Assembly (NCBI GenBank): GCA_963514095.1
Contig: OY741276.1
Span: 5,638,586 to 5,702,585, forward strand
DNA: 64,000 bases
Direction: 5' to 3'
Source: Eutrigla gurnardus
Lineage: Eukaryota; Chordata; Actinopteri; Perciformes; Triglidae
In this document: one piece after another, positions 1-11,403 of the stretch
How the letters are laid out: each line of letters opens with the position of its first letter
How positions within the stretch are numbered: the stretch's first letter is position 1
Translations under genes and position numbers: made by a program
Notes under the pieces: model-generated
Told to the model about the DNA's origin: nothing
The model's input: the letters and a program-made list of their open reading frames with translations, nothing else
Database searches by the model: none

Positions 1-589
1 ATCTTTCACTGTATTCCCAGTTTCTAACCCCCAGACGAGACGGCCGAAGACTAGTGAAAACTAACGTTCACGAGAAGTAACCTGACTCGAAAGCTCTAAA
101 ACTGAAAGTGGTTCTCGCACGGGTGAAAATTATAGAGGACGTTTCAGCGCGGTTTCTCTCCCGCTCGTGTTCGGTCCCTCTCTCCGTACCACTCTGACAC
201 ATGTCGCCCCGGCATGCATGGAAAGGCCTGACCTTTTGGAAAGTTTAGCACTTTAAATATTTAGGCTTGGGTTATGATGGATCCTCCGGGCCCCCGCGGC
301 AATGTGCGAAGCCTCTGATTAGGGGCTGCTGTCAGAGTCATTTAGCCGAGTGTCTGGCTGTCGGTGGCGCTCTCTGTTTGACAGGCGAGCCTTTTAAACA
401 AACAGCGGTCCCAGTGGCGGAGCGGGCAGGGCACCCGGCGCAGCACAAACACCCCACACTCTGAGAGAAACCACTCAGCCCGCTGACAGCTGCAGATGAA
501 ACCACTGGCCACTGTCTCTCATGATCTTTCAGGCACTTTGTCTTTCTGCTCACTCACAGAGTCTATATTTGCACCTTTGTCTTGTTTTG

Positions 590-590
<1 letters not shown>

Positions 591-657
<67 letters not shown>
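591..657. repeat. (CA)n microsatellite, 67 bp
   Basis: Uninterrupted CA dinucleotide array. It produces long Thr-His open frames that are not genes. Confidence 0.97.
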
Positions 658-662
<5 letters not shown>

Positions 663-2200
663 GTCAACATTTCTACTCCATCAGAGTTTACATCTCTTTG
701 TTATTCTATTCCGAGTCGAGCATCAAAGTTCCACCCGTGTTGCGTTTTAGGATTTAGCGAGTACGTTGATTGCCGGATGATCTCTGAGCGGGGCTTATGC
801 TCTTAATTTGTCAAACATCACTACTCATTATCAGCTGGAAATCGGGATGGATGCTCTCCGCCTTGTTGCCTGCGCGGGCCCCCGTGATTAGGACAGCTTA
901 CGCCGACGTTCACGTTGAAATACGTCTGAGCCAGCCTTTTCATCTCACTCCGAGACAATCTCCCGTGGCATCAATCCTGTAAATATATGAGTCTTAATAT
1001 GTGTGTCCTATTCTGTATTCAGAGGAAGAGCCAAGTCAGCAGCTCCAAGTATTAATGCATGAGAAATGAGCAGAGCCCATAAGAATTAAAGGGTAAGACT
1101 CCCCTTATTAAGATGTAAATTCCGGTGGGGGAAACTTGCCGAAACGAGGATACAGTGAAGTTATTGTCAACTTTAGCCTACTTATGCATTTCTTAAGAGG
1201 CGTTGTTGTGTTAAAGTTGTTAAAATTAGATGCACGCGGCAAAAGCACCTTGTTTATTTTTCCAGCTCATTTTCAGCACGAGATCAACCAATCTCCACGG
1301 ATGTGCAACCTATACTTTACGGAACAATTTACACTTTTGGCAACATTATCTAGTGACAGTATACATGGCAACTATCGTGGTAATTCAATCTCTGTCTGTG
1401 TGTGCTCCTTCCTTCTTTTTTTCTCTCCCTCTCTACCTCTTTCTCATTTCAAATTTGCACTTAACACCTTCCTGGGGAAAGGCTTCTCATTCATCAACGG
1501 TGTTTGTCCCGGTGACAAGCAGGGCGCCTCCTGCATATCAATATCAGCTAAGACAATGCTGAGCCTGTAACCTTCAGCTAAATGTCATTCTGCTTAATCC
1601 TATTTGAAAATTAAACATTGAAAAACCTTTAGCGTACCTTCCTGTCTTCCTTCCTCTCTCGCTCCCTCCTTTTATTGGCCGTTCCTATAGCTGTCTGCTC
1701 TCCCTCGCTGCCTTCCTGCTCTTGTTGTGCACGCCGGGTGACATTTGTATTTGTTGTGTGCGAGTGTTTATATCCCATCACGGTTATTTAGTACAACAGA
1801 TCTTTATTTTATGTCGCTGAAGAAATAACATAGGGGCAATTTGTCTGCCCCCTTGTCGTCATCTGCATTCATCACCTTTATTCTGTCTTATTTGAGAGTC
1901 GGCCCACTCGCTCTGATGTTAGGAGGGGGGATCAAGACCGGTGACCAAAGCTGCATGTGGAGGGAGAACACAATCACATCTCACACTATTTCCATAAAGA
2001 GATCCTCCCCTTACAGCAGTAATTACTCCACTGATGGCGTCTGGGAAGCAGAGAGAACGGATTTGTCCAGAAACGCACGACGACAGAGGCTGAAACTTCA
2101 TCAAAGTGCTCTGCATTAAAAGGCCCCGCTTCTTAGTATGCATGAAACACGCGCGTGATGCACTTGGTGTTTTACCCCTTCTTCCTCCTTTACAGTTACG

Positions 2201-2203
<3 letters not shown>

Positions 2204-2252
<49 letters not shown>
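2204..2252. repeat. (CA)n microsatellite, 49 bp
   Basis: Uninterrupted CA array in the presumed intron left of the terminal exon. Confidence 0.97.
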
Positions 2253-2257
<5 letters not shown>

Positions 2258-3063
2258 GCACGGCTACATCGTTCACGTTTGAAGATACAGTGAAGAATCG
2301 GAGGGGAGGGAGGGCGGGATAAAAGGAGAAGCCGAGATTGCAATGAAAATGCAATCATTTGCAGTCGGACAGTCAGATATAATTCTCGTGGAGGGAGTGT
2401 GATGCGGCAGCTCAAAGGCTGTCTGCGGCTCGCCATATGGATTTGATTGACCACAGTCACTCGTCAAGAGGTCCCATTGAAATACTCAGAGTGAATTACA
2501 ACGTGACTACCCTTGATGTCTTCATGTTGAAGCCCACCATTCACTCTGGAGCTTGGAAGAATTAGAAAATGGGATGGAGGGACATAGTGTAGATGCTGTT
2601 CAACGAGACGGGGAAGCAATAAAATATGCTGAAAATTAGTCACCAGAACAGGTTTTGTAGACACATTAAGCAACAGATTGACAGAAAGCAGAGCCAAAAG
2701 CATCTATTCTCTTTTCTTTCACTTGAGTTTTGTCTGTAAATGTGTGTTTGAGTCCGATAGTGTATCTCCACACTGCTGTGATACTGAACCCACGCTGCAT
2801 GAGAGGAGGAGGAGAGCAAGACTCCCACGTGAGAAGTTAAAGAGCGAAAGCGTGGCTTGCCGACCCTCGGACAGTTTCAGTCGGCGCTGTGTGTGAGAGA
2901 TGCAATTTATTTTGGACAACGGGTTACTCCACTCTGCTGCGTTGAACCCGAGTTGCTGTGTGAGACACAAAAAGAGAGAGGGGAGATACAATCTCCATAC
3001 GTTACCGGTGCACACATTTAACCCTGAGAAACGGCTTACGCTCTGTCTTTCTATGCTTTCCAG

Positions 3064-3241
3064 GTGGGAGATGCAGGAGGAAGCGGAGCTGGAAGATGGA
3101 GAGAAATGCATGGTGGAGGAACTTCAGAAAGCCTATTTTGTTTGCAGCTGCAGCCCAAAGGAGGCTCCCGACGCTGATGAGACACCGGCAGAGCAGACCC
3201 AGGGGGAAACACAGCAGTCCGATAAAAGCGCTGCCCAATAA
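3064..3241 (+). CDS. Terminal coding exon of an upstream gene (KIAA0825 by position)
   Basis: A pyrimidine-rich tract ending TTTCCAG precedes position 3064. The frame from there is open to TAA at 3239-3241, with the first codon split (one base on this exon). It encodes 58 complete codons, beginning WEMQEEAELEDGEKCMVEEL and ending in an acidic, Gln/Ser-rich tail (QQSDKSAAQ). The composition is unlike the nearby chance frames, and a poly(A) signal follows about 625 bp downstream, as expected for a last exon. I do not recognise the peptide itself. In other vertebrates the gene lying tandemly 5' of FAM172A, with its 3' end towards the FAM172A promoter, is KIAA0825, and orientation and order fit that here. 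The identity is therefore an inference from synteny. Alternatives are another gene, or a chance frame beside a conserved non-coding block. Confidence 0.55.
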
Positions 3242-3890
3242 CACTCCACGCAGTTTGAATTTTTTATCATGTTGTAAATGTTTTTCTTGTAATAGTCACT
3301 TGCAGCTCTCAAGGTAGTAGAGTGTGTGTGTGTGTGTGTTTGTGTGTGAAAACATGAGTAAGAGAGCGGACAAGAAACTGAGCGACAACAAAAAGAGTGA
3401 GGGAGATGTCGCCTCCCTCTTTATACCGACGACTCAGACAAACTCTCTGTGCTTTTCTGTGCTGCATCAGACGCATTTCATCTTTTTTGGAGCACATCTC
3501 CAGGAATCAGTTCTGGGAAATGGAGAGCCTGAGATTTGTTTGCCTGGGACAAGATGGGACCGTGTGATCATTGTCGTTTTTTTTTTGGAGACAGTGAGCG
3601 TAAAGACGTTGGTGTCAGCATACTTTCTCCCACTTCCTGAAAGCAAACATCAAATATTACGGCTGGAAAGCAAGATGATGTATGTTTTCATTACAGTGTG
3701 TCCCAAAAAAAAAGGAAAAATGCCCCACTATGTAATATCAGTCGGTATTTTGTGCAAACTGAGAAAAACATTTATTTTATGTGTAATATGATTGCTCAGT
3801 ATATTTTTCCAAGTTTGCCCACGTTTTGTTATTTATGAGATTTCTTGTTTTAGAATTAAACATGGAAATAAAATTGGTACTTCACCACTG
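3242..3890 (+). other. 3'UTR of the upstream gene
   Basis: Non-coding, moderately AT-rich sequence after the TAA. It carries a short UG tract (about 3323-3338) and ends with ATTAAA (3855-3860) and AATAAA (3867-3872), followed by a T/GT-rich stretch around 3895-3910. The exact cleavage site cannot be read from the DNA. Confidence 0.5.
3867..3872 (+). terminator. AATAAA polyadenylation signal
   Basis: A canonical AATAAA hexamer with a variant ATTAAA seven bases upstream and a T-rich downstream element (CTTCCTTTTGCGTG) about 25 bases later. The spacing is right for cleavage near 3885-3895. Confidence 0.55.
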
Positions 3891-6593
3891 AACATCTTCC
3901 TTTTGCGTGATCAGTTGGCGTGATCTCCGAGCAGTCAATAATGTATGATGATTTATGACTATGAAGTTTTTCAATACATACATCAGATGTTCCCTCCTGT
4001 TACATCTCATGTTCAAATGAGGATTAAACAATGCAAATGATGCTCTTTTCACCAACAAGCAAATCGTTTCAGCTCACAAAGGCTACTGCACACCCGGTGC
4101 AATTCCTTTGAGGCGGCGGGAAAACGTTTCCCGCTCCGGAGAGAGATGTTCCTTTCCTTAACTAGATTTTTAATGCAAATGTGGCAAGATTGCAATTGCC
4201 GAACCACTTAGAGAATACAAAAGACAACAAAATGTTCAGCTACTAAATTCTGCCTGCGGCTCTGAAAAAAAAAAAAAAACGGCTAAAAGGTAACAAAGCA
4301 CCATCCGTCTTTGTAAACATCCTGTTTTTGACATAACCATAAAACCTATTTGTTTTGGTGTGTTTGGCTAGCCGAACTGTGCTCGTAAGAAACGCTTTGA
4401 TCTCTTTATTTCACACTCGCCGTCCCTCCTCGGGTAAGCACCTGTAGGGTGATCCATTTGTATTTCCATCGGGTGATGAGTTCAGAAGACTAACTGTCAG
4501 GGACGCTGACGGTATAATTCACAACAAACCATTACAAAGAATGATTCATCACAAAGAATGCGTTGAATATTCTATCATACGGCATTCATTTCGGGGATTA
4601 TCAAACCTAGCTACGTAAACATTTTCAAATCCCGGCGCTCGTCATGACATATTCATGCAGGATAAACAGTCAGTTGACTCCTCTGATTTCCATTTCAATT
4701 GATTACCCCCCTCAGTATATTAGTGCATTATCCACAGCAGAAACATGCTGGTGTTATTTTGGATGTTCATCCATGGAGTACAACGAGCTTTGTGGCAACG
4801 TGCAGTGAGCCAACATGGGAGCATCGCAGGAAGACAATCCTCCTGCCGGAGCGCCGCCGTTTCTCTTCATGTCCATGTCACGTCCCGATTCCTTCTTATT
4901 TGGGGGTTTCAAGTCATAATGCATCCGTCCTCAAATTTAAAATCAAGGCTGAGGCTTCTTTTCTAAATGGGCAGTCACAACACATCAAATCATATATTTG
5001 CCACTAAATTTAACAATAAATGTAGTACAGATATGGTAAGAATTCAAACTCGGTGGATATAAATGCCACAATATGTCATCTCTGTTTCTTATTTGGGTCT
5101 TCGCAGCATTTCCAGCACCCTGCTTGAGGAAACAGGGTAACTCAGCTCCCCTGGGAAACAGCTCCAACTTCTCGAGGCCGTCCGGAAGTAGGGCACGCAG
5201 CTTTAGATCAACCAGTAGGCTATTTCTGTGAATCATAAAAAACTGCTAAATGATACATGTGAACAGGGTGCGGCAGGTGATTTGTTGTGAGTCACCTGTG
5301 GCACTGGATTCTGGCAGGTCCAGGCAGGTCCAGGTCCAGTTTTCAACCATGAAACCAACCAAATAATTTGTGTTTTTCCCCTTTTTAAGTAACACATTTT
5401 GATCAACTGTCCTGAAAATTTCCACCACAACAGTTTCTCCTGAGAGGAAGACTGACGCCCTTGTGTCATAGAATCAGTCAGCCTGATGGAACCACTATCC
5501 TCTTTTATTGGGATGTTAAGAATCATGTATCTTTTCCCTTGAGGGATTTACATTGAATTCATTTAGCTTCCATGCAAGTCACCAAGCAACAACATGGACT
5601 CAGGTGAGAGAAAAACCTGATAGAAAGCTCTTGACATTCACCACACACATGATAAATGAGCACAACGTCCATAATGGTGTACTCCCACTATCCCATCAAA
5701 CATGCATCATCCCCTGCCCCACTTCTAACAGAAGTGCAGAGGTATTAGACTTCATGGTATATGGATGTTTTTACAGTATTCTTACTTTATACAATATTAA
5801 AATGATGCTGACATTTAATGGTTAATATATCATAGCACTTCAGGGATTCCATAAAATACAGACAGATCATCTTATAGTCGAGCTGAAACGGAAGCGTCTA
5901 GCTTCCACATAGTGACATATTTTGGAGAAAAACAGGATAATTAGGCGGACATAACATTGGGAGGAATTTGATGGGAGCGTTCAAAAGATTAGCTCACGAC
6001 CTTCTCGAGTTCTGTGCAGTGCCATGTCATGACATTATTACTTGAAATTGGTTCTAGATGATGTAAGCATGCGTCACGTCTTATTTTTCAGGAAGAAAAA
6101 TACAAAGAATTTGATTTTTTTTTTTAATTTCTTCAGCATGTATTGTTAAATATGTGGACAATGTGACCGGGGATGTGACCTAAAAGGGTTGGACGTGCAT
6201 TTCTCGTCTTTAAACGCACACTCTTGTGCATGCGAGTGGGAAAATGAGGTTGTAATCTACACTGTAGTGCATAGTGACAGTTCCACTTATGCAACACAGA
6301 ATATAAAAAAAATAAATGCTGTCAGGGGAGAAGTATGGACTTAATATACAAGCACACACTTCTCTGCGTGAGTCCACTAACCCTCACTTTAATACTCATC
6401 TTGAGATAATTACTTTTTAATTATTATTTTTTTTATAAGTATACAGTTGTTCTCTTATGATCCCTTTGGTCATCACCATATCACACGTGTGGGATTTAAA
6501 TCCACTATCAAACATTTCACACAGGGAGAGAAACATCTTTAAAAAGTGGATCAGCTGCTGCGCTACTGTCTCTTTAAATATCCCTTCCAGTCC
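3891..6593. other. Intergenic region between the two tandem genes
   Basis: About 2.7 kb with no supported exon and almost no microsatellite, which is unusual for this window. It contains two exact ATGCAAAT octamers (4031-4038 and 4173-4180) and a small 12-bp direct repeat of CAGGTCCAGG type near 5310-5335. Several T-rich runs occur near 6110 and 6420. Otherwise I see nothing definite. Confidence 0.6.
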
Positions 6594-6607
6594 GTTGCCC
6601 CGGTAAC
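6594..6607. promoter_or_regulatory. RFX X-box-like motif
   Basis: GTTGCC-CC-GGTAAC matches the RFX consensus GTNRCC-N(0-3)-RGYAAC on both half-sites. It lies about 0.7 kb upstream of the first coding exon and directly adjoins an ETS-like GGAA core. Which RFX protein might bind cannot be told from the site. Confidence 0.5.
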
Positions 6608-6930
6608 CCGGAAGCTTCACGCTCGCCATGCTCCTCGGCGCTCAGAGTCCTTCCTGTTTATAGAAATTTCAAGGAAGCAGCAGCAACTGGCCAGCCGCAA
6701 AATACTGATGGTGCGTGAGTCGAACAGAAAAGCATGCATGCGTCTACCGTAAACGGCTGTTCCTCTCCGGAACGTGCTCGGCTCCGGTTGACACGAACGT
6801 GAAATAATAATAATATTATATATAATAAAAAAGAAGCACGAATGTCCTACTGTACCTGCGCGCAAGTGGCGAGTGCACACAGCCCGGGTTGTTTGTTTGT
6901 GAGAGACACATTAAAGAGACGTCGACGGTG
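6594..6930 (+). promoter_or_regulatory. fam172a: Candidate fam172a promoter and non-coding first exon
   Basis: Position 6594 starts GTTGCCCCGGTAAC, an X-box of the RFX type (two half-sites GTTGCC and GGTAAC separated by CC). It overlaps at its last base a CCCGGAAGC ETS-type site (6607-6615). The next 600 bp are richer in CpG than the flanks. An A/T run with TATATAATAAAA lies at about 6818-6830. A reasonable splice donor, ACG|GTGAGG, occurs at 6927/6928 and could end a 5'UTR exon joining the acceptor at 7256. The transcription start is not determined by the sequence. Confidence 0.4.
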
Positions 6931-7256
6931 AGGCTGTCAGAGCAGCCCGGGGGAGCTAAACGTGCTAAAACATGGATTTGTTTGGGGTTTTTTAAAGGCA
7001 ACGAGCAACTTTGCTGTTTGCATAATTAGTTCAGTTGCACGAGTGCAAAGTTGGGCGGACACACGGGTTGCTAACAGTTGTTCCGCAGCAATTACGTCGA
7101 CAAAAGAGTTGCAGCAAGCGCCGTTCAGTGCAGTTACTATGTTTGGCTCGGTGCCATCTTACAGGTGCAACTCTCACCTGGTCTGCTCTGTGCGAGACGT
7201 GGTACAGGGTGACGTAACGCAGCACGTGTCTAATTTATTTGATTCTTTTTTGACAG

Positions 7257-7383
7257 GATGCATCTGAGTGAGGACCCATGCTCCCTCGTCTCTGTGCTGC
7301 CACGCCTGTCCTGTACATACTGTGGATCACTATGGCCCAGATAGCCGGCCAGGAGGACCGAGAGAAAACCACCGCACTCAAAG
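7257..7383 (+). CDS. fam172a: fam172a exon with start codon (coding from 7278)
   Basis: A T-rich tract ending TTGACAG makes a good acceptor at 7256, so this is likely exon 2 after a 5'UTR exon, although a start within it cannot be excluded. In-frame TGA at 7269 is followed by ATG at 7278. From there it encodes a hydrophobic, signal-peptide-like stretch (MLPRLCAATPVLYILWIT), then MAQIAGQEDREKTTALK, and the last base (G) is the first of a split codon before GTAGAT. The human form that I know has a comparable hydrophobic lead followed by MAQI and KTTALK. The AUG at 7278 has a poor context (C at -3 and C at +4). AUG 7332 (Met19) has A at -3 and G at +4 and could start a form without the leader. 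Coding residues are 1-35 plus one base. Confidence 0.85.
7258..7344 (+). other. Upstream ORF overlapping both fam172a start codons
   Basis: ATG at 7258, at the second base of the presumed exon, opens a 28-codon frame ending in TAG at 7342-7344. The frame is +1 relative to the main one and overruns AUG 7278 and AUG 7332. If transcripts include position 7258, ribosomes must scan past this AUG to make the protein. The sequence shows the arrangement, but nothing shows that it is used. Confidence 0.4.
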
Positions 7384-7950
7384 GTAGATATGAAGAAATG
7401 TGTGCACACCAACATGTCTGACGTGACGAATACAGGCACACATTCATAAGTCACTTGAATGAATGAGGAAGAAACTCTGCCTCGTGTTGCTATGAAGGAA
7501 TGTGCCACTTCAGCATATTTAACTCTAAATGGGAATTAATTTAAATTCTTTAAACACCTGAAGTGAAAGTTTTACTTGCTAGTTGATATTTTAGCCCCAA
7601 TAGTAGACCTTGAGTAGATGACCCTCCCCTTATTCCCCATTGTTGCTTTAATGATAACATTTGGAAAGAATTATTTTGGTGGGAATAACATTATTTCCTC
7701 CTGCTGCTCCATTCGAGGAGGAGGAAAAGCTTTCAGTTTCAGCCAGCGAGTCGGGGAGGACTTTGCTGTTGCTTCATAAACTCGACACAACGAGGAGACG
7801 TTATCAGGGTCTGACATTCTCCGGTGACGACGGCGTGATTGAGATTATGTCGTGACATTTTGACTTTGGCATTCTTTGAAGAAAGGCAGCTGTTGTCACC
7901 AAATGTTTTTGCTCACCTTTTGATCGTATCTCTCTTGTCTCCCTCCTCAG
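7384..7950 (+). other. fam172a: fam172a intron 1 (coding), 567 bp
   Basis: Runs from GTAGAT to a pyrimidine-rich TTGTCTCCCTCCTCAG. It is a phase 1 intron. No repeat or further exon is seen. Confidence 0.85.
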
Positions 7951-8052
7951 ATTTGCTGTCAAGAATAGACTTGGATGAACTGATGAAGAAAGACGAGCCT
8001 CCTTTCACTTTCCCCAAAACACTCGAGGAGTTTGAATATGCCTTCAATGAAT
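7951..8052 (+). CDS. fam172a: fam172a exon 2 (coding)
   Basis: This is a 102-bp exon flanked by CTCCTCAG and GTGAGT. With one base from the previous exon the first codon is GAT. It then encodes LLSRIDLDELMKKDEPPFTF and PKTLEEFEYAFNE, and ends with one base (T) of the next codon. The block is the well-conserved N-terminal part of the FAM172A family (LLSRIDLDELMKKDEPP, EYAFNE). Residues are 36-69. Both borders are phase 1, so skipping this exon would keep the frame. Confidence 0.95.
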
Positions 8053-8157
8053 GTGAGTACACATTTTAGTCTTCAAAGCACGCAGTGCCTTTTCGATTTA
8101 ACAACCTGTCTATTTTTTAAAAAAGGGAGAGATTAAGTATCTTGTGACCACTTGAAG

Positions 8158-8190
8158 GGTCCCGACCCCCCCAGGTTTAAAACCACTGGC
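8158..8190 (-). repeat. Possible hAT-family terminus
   Basis: Read on the minus strand the sequence begins CCAGTGGTTTTAAACCTGGG and continues into a C/G-rich GGTCGGGACCC motif. This resembles the CAGTGGTTCTCAACC-type ends of hAT elements. Only one end is recognisable and no target duplication is seen. Confidence 0.3.
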
Positions 8191-8954
8191 CTACAGAGTT
8201 GGCTGCTTCTAATTGGTCCGCCTTAAAGCTGCATTGAAGTTGACATAAAACAAAATCACCATAATCCCTTATTAAACTAAGACAGTTTGAACATAAACTG
8301 TGTGCAATTTCAGTTCTGCTCGGTGTAAATCACTGTTTTATGAATGAATGACCTAAAACTGTCACCTGGGACACTTTGGGTGTAACGGTGTGTGTGTGTG
8401 TGTGTGTCAATTATCAGTGACAGGACAGAGTGGTGCTGGACCAGATGATATAAAACGTCTCTTTAGAATTCTCTTGGCTCGCTTTAATCAAACCAGGTGG
8501 AGAGGAGAAGGGAGGTTGGAAAGGGGGTGGTGGTTTTGACTCTTCGTATTCCCCTGTACCCCCCCCCCCCCCCCCCCTCCCTCCCTCCCTCCCTCTCTCC
8601 CCCTCTGTTCTCTGTCAGAGTCTCTGCTGGCTGTCTGGCTGGCTGAGTGGGGGACATGTTGTGTACTCTACGGCCCGTCAGTAACCTACTCAGCCTTGCC
8701 CTCCGCCTGACGGAGCATTTGCATAACCTCGCTGTGCCTAAGAACAGAGACACGGAGACTTAAACCCCCCACCACCACCCCACCCGCCACTGTGCCAACA
8801 CCCGCCACCCCCACCCTCAAGTCCCAGCTCAGTCTCCCATGGAGAGATGAACACATTCAGAGACTCTCCATCGCTTCTCCCTCACCCTCCTGTCTCCCTC
8901 CCTCTCTCTCTGTATCTCTCTATTTCTGCCCCTTTCAAAAATCCACAAACCGAA

Positions 8955-8957
8955 ACA

Positions 8958-8999
<42 letters not shown>
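8955..8999. repeat. (CA)n microsatellite
   Basis: CA array with one early CC interruption. Confidence 0.95.
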
Positions 9000-9001
<2 letters not shown>

Positions 9002-9039
9002 ATCTGTGCGTCTTGTCAATTTCCACTCAGGCCTGTTGT

Positions 9040-9330
9040 GGAAGGATAGCGCTTCACAGTCGCCCCGGCTCGCTGGCATTTCTATAGCTATGCCCGGGCT
9101 TCCTTTTGGCCGAGACAGGTGGAACAAAAATGCTAATTTGACCATGTAATGATGTGAATACAGACGAGGGGCTGTGTACAATAGTTTGCAGGTATCTTAA
9201 TCACTGAAGATGATGGCTTCATCTCGCGAGGCCCTCCAGTTTTTCCATTACTGGAAATCCAAGGTTATGTACACCTAATTAAGCGGCCAAATTGAGAACA
9301 GAATGCTAATTATGACAGAAAAGAGGAGGA
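9040..9330. promoter_or_regulatory. Candidate conserved non-coding element
   Basis: A repeat-free block with moderate AT content and several transcription-factor-like cores: CAGGTG E-box (9117), ATGCTAATTTGA (9130), CTAATTAAG (9275) and GAATGCTAATTATGAC (9301). It lies between microsatellite arrays. That it is conserved is a guess from its texture; no alignment was possible. Confidence 0.22.
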
Positions 9331-9409
9331 AAAAGTTGAGAAAACGTTATTCCTCTGAGAGGGAAGTGTTGGGGGAGGCGATGGAGCTGATCGCCCCCCG
9401 AGCTCACAT

Positions 9410-9450
<41 letters not shown>

Positions 9451-10329
9451 CCCTCATGAACACACCTTTCTTACAGTAGGATTTCATTATAGCTCCACTC
9501 TTCTTTCTCTTAGGCAGTAGTGTTTAGATCCTCACCCCCCACCCCCCCTCCATGAATGCATAATTGATTTTCTTCAAGGTACTTCTTGTGCACACTGCTT
9601 TATCCCAACTTCTCACTTCGTCTCCTGCTCTACCTCTCAGGCACACGTCTGCTTTTTTTTTTTTTTAATGCAACATGATGACAAACCTGGATTCAGGATT
9701 ACATGTTGTCTAACGACTAAACATGAGCTCTGCAATACTCACACCGTTAGCAACGTAAGATTTATCGCGTCGGGCGGAGGGTTGAAAACGGTTGCAATTT
9801 TGAAAAGAGATGAGAAAGAAAAAAAATGCTCCTGCATTCTTTTATCTTACAAGATATTATGTTTATTTCTATCTTTTTAGATGGGTTTCTTCACGTTGTG
9901 CAATAATTGAGAAAGTATGAGAGCCCCCTGGCTATTTGGGTTAAGTATGTGTACTTTTTCAGTGGTTTAGCTCTCACAAATTCCGCAGTCATAAAGGTCA
10001 AAATTAAATTTAACACTGTTTAGTGTTTTATTGTGTTGTAGTGTCAACCGCACGATCGATGGGGCTCATTGCTAAGGTATAAACGTGGTGGTTCCACAGC
10101 CACACGAGGGTAATTGTTTATTAAGAAAAAAACACCATAGCACCATTTCTGAAGTGTGTTTCCCCGTCTTATGACTGTTTTATATCAAATAAAAAACCTG
10201 GATGTGTTGAAACCCACTGAATTATGATGAATCACTTAAAAACTTTGTCCTAAGAAGCTTTTGTTTCTTCTCAGTCAATTATTGTGTGTTGCAATGGCAG
10301 CCTTGCTCTCATGCAACAATTTTACAAAC

Positions 10330-10503
<174 letters not shown>

Positions 10504-10582
10504 GTTAAGGTGATTGGCTGATGCCCAGACAGCCTCCTCAAAGGAATTGCAAGGAGCAGTTGTCGTTGTGTGTGCCAGGCCA

Positions 10583-10764
<182 letters not shown>

Positions 10765-11144
10765 CCATATGTCTTTGCTCTTGGGAGAGTTCAGGTGGGA
10801 AGCGGAGGGACAGACCTGTGGACTGTGGCCAGACTGAGAGAGAGAGCTTGACACAGTTAAAGAGGAAGGGGAGAGACTCTTAGACGGATGAAAAGAGGGA
10901 GAGAAGGATAGACATTATTTCCAGCCATACCAGCTGTCCAGAGCCGGCCTGCCAGGCTACCCAGAAGGCCGTTGGAGTCGTGACTGGAAGAACATTGCTG
11001 CATCCACCGGCTTTGTACCTGCCAGATGGGGGGGAGCTTAAGGGAGAGAAGAAAAAAATAAGTGTTAAAAAAAAAATTAGGGGTCAAGCTTAATTTGCTT
11101 AATTTGGTGGATAGATGTACTTTTGCATGTGCAGTCAAAAGTCA

Positions 11145-11244
<100 letters not shown>

Positions 11245-11302
11245 ATCCATCATCATGACAGATGTGTTTTTGACCTGCCTTCATTCTGTCTCCCTCCCAC
11301 AG

Positions 11303-11403
11303 ATGGTCAGCTCAGACATATAAAAACAGGAGAGCCCTTTGTATTCAATGCCAGAGAGGACCTCCACCGCTGGAATCAGAAACGCTATGAAGCTCTTGGA
11401 GAG
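11303..11403 (+). CDS. fam172a: fam172a exon 3 (coding)
   Basis: This is a 101-bp exon between TCCCTCCCACAG and GTAACA. Its first two bases complete a TAT codon (Tyr70). It then encodes GQLRHIKTGEPFVFNAREDL and HRWNQKRYEALGE. In the human protein as I recall it, the residue before GQLRHIK is Lys, so Tyr here is a difference. The right border is phase 0, so the exon is asymmetric and skipping it would shift the frame. It lies at the start of the Arb2-like domain. Residues are 70-103. Confidence 0.96.

Larger units (their letters stand above)
1..3063. other. Non-coding; probable last intron of the upstream gene
   Basis: I see no convincing exon here. The stretch holds two CA arrays (591-657 and 2204-2252) and several repeat-free blocks (about 830-1130 and 1840-2130) of the type often conserved in vertebrate introns. 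It ends in a pyrimidine-rich tract and AG directly before the terminal exon at 3064. Assigning it as intron rests on that acceptor and on the exon that follows it. Earlier exons of the same gene are not visible, so they should lie left of the window. Confidence 0.45.

Noticed and set aside
591..657. CRISPR or other prokaryotic arrays
   Set aside because: The repeats are simple dinucleotides without spacers, and the window is spliced vertebrate DNA.
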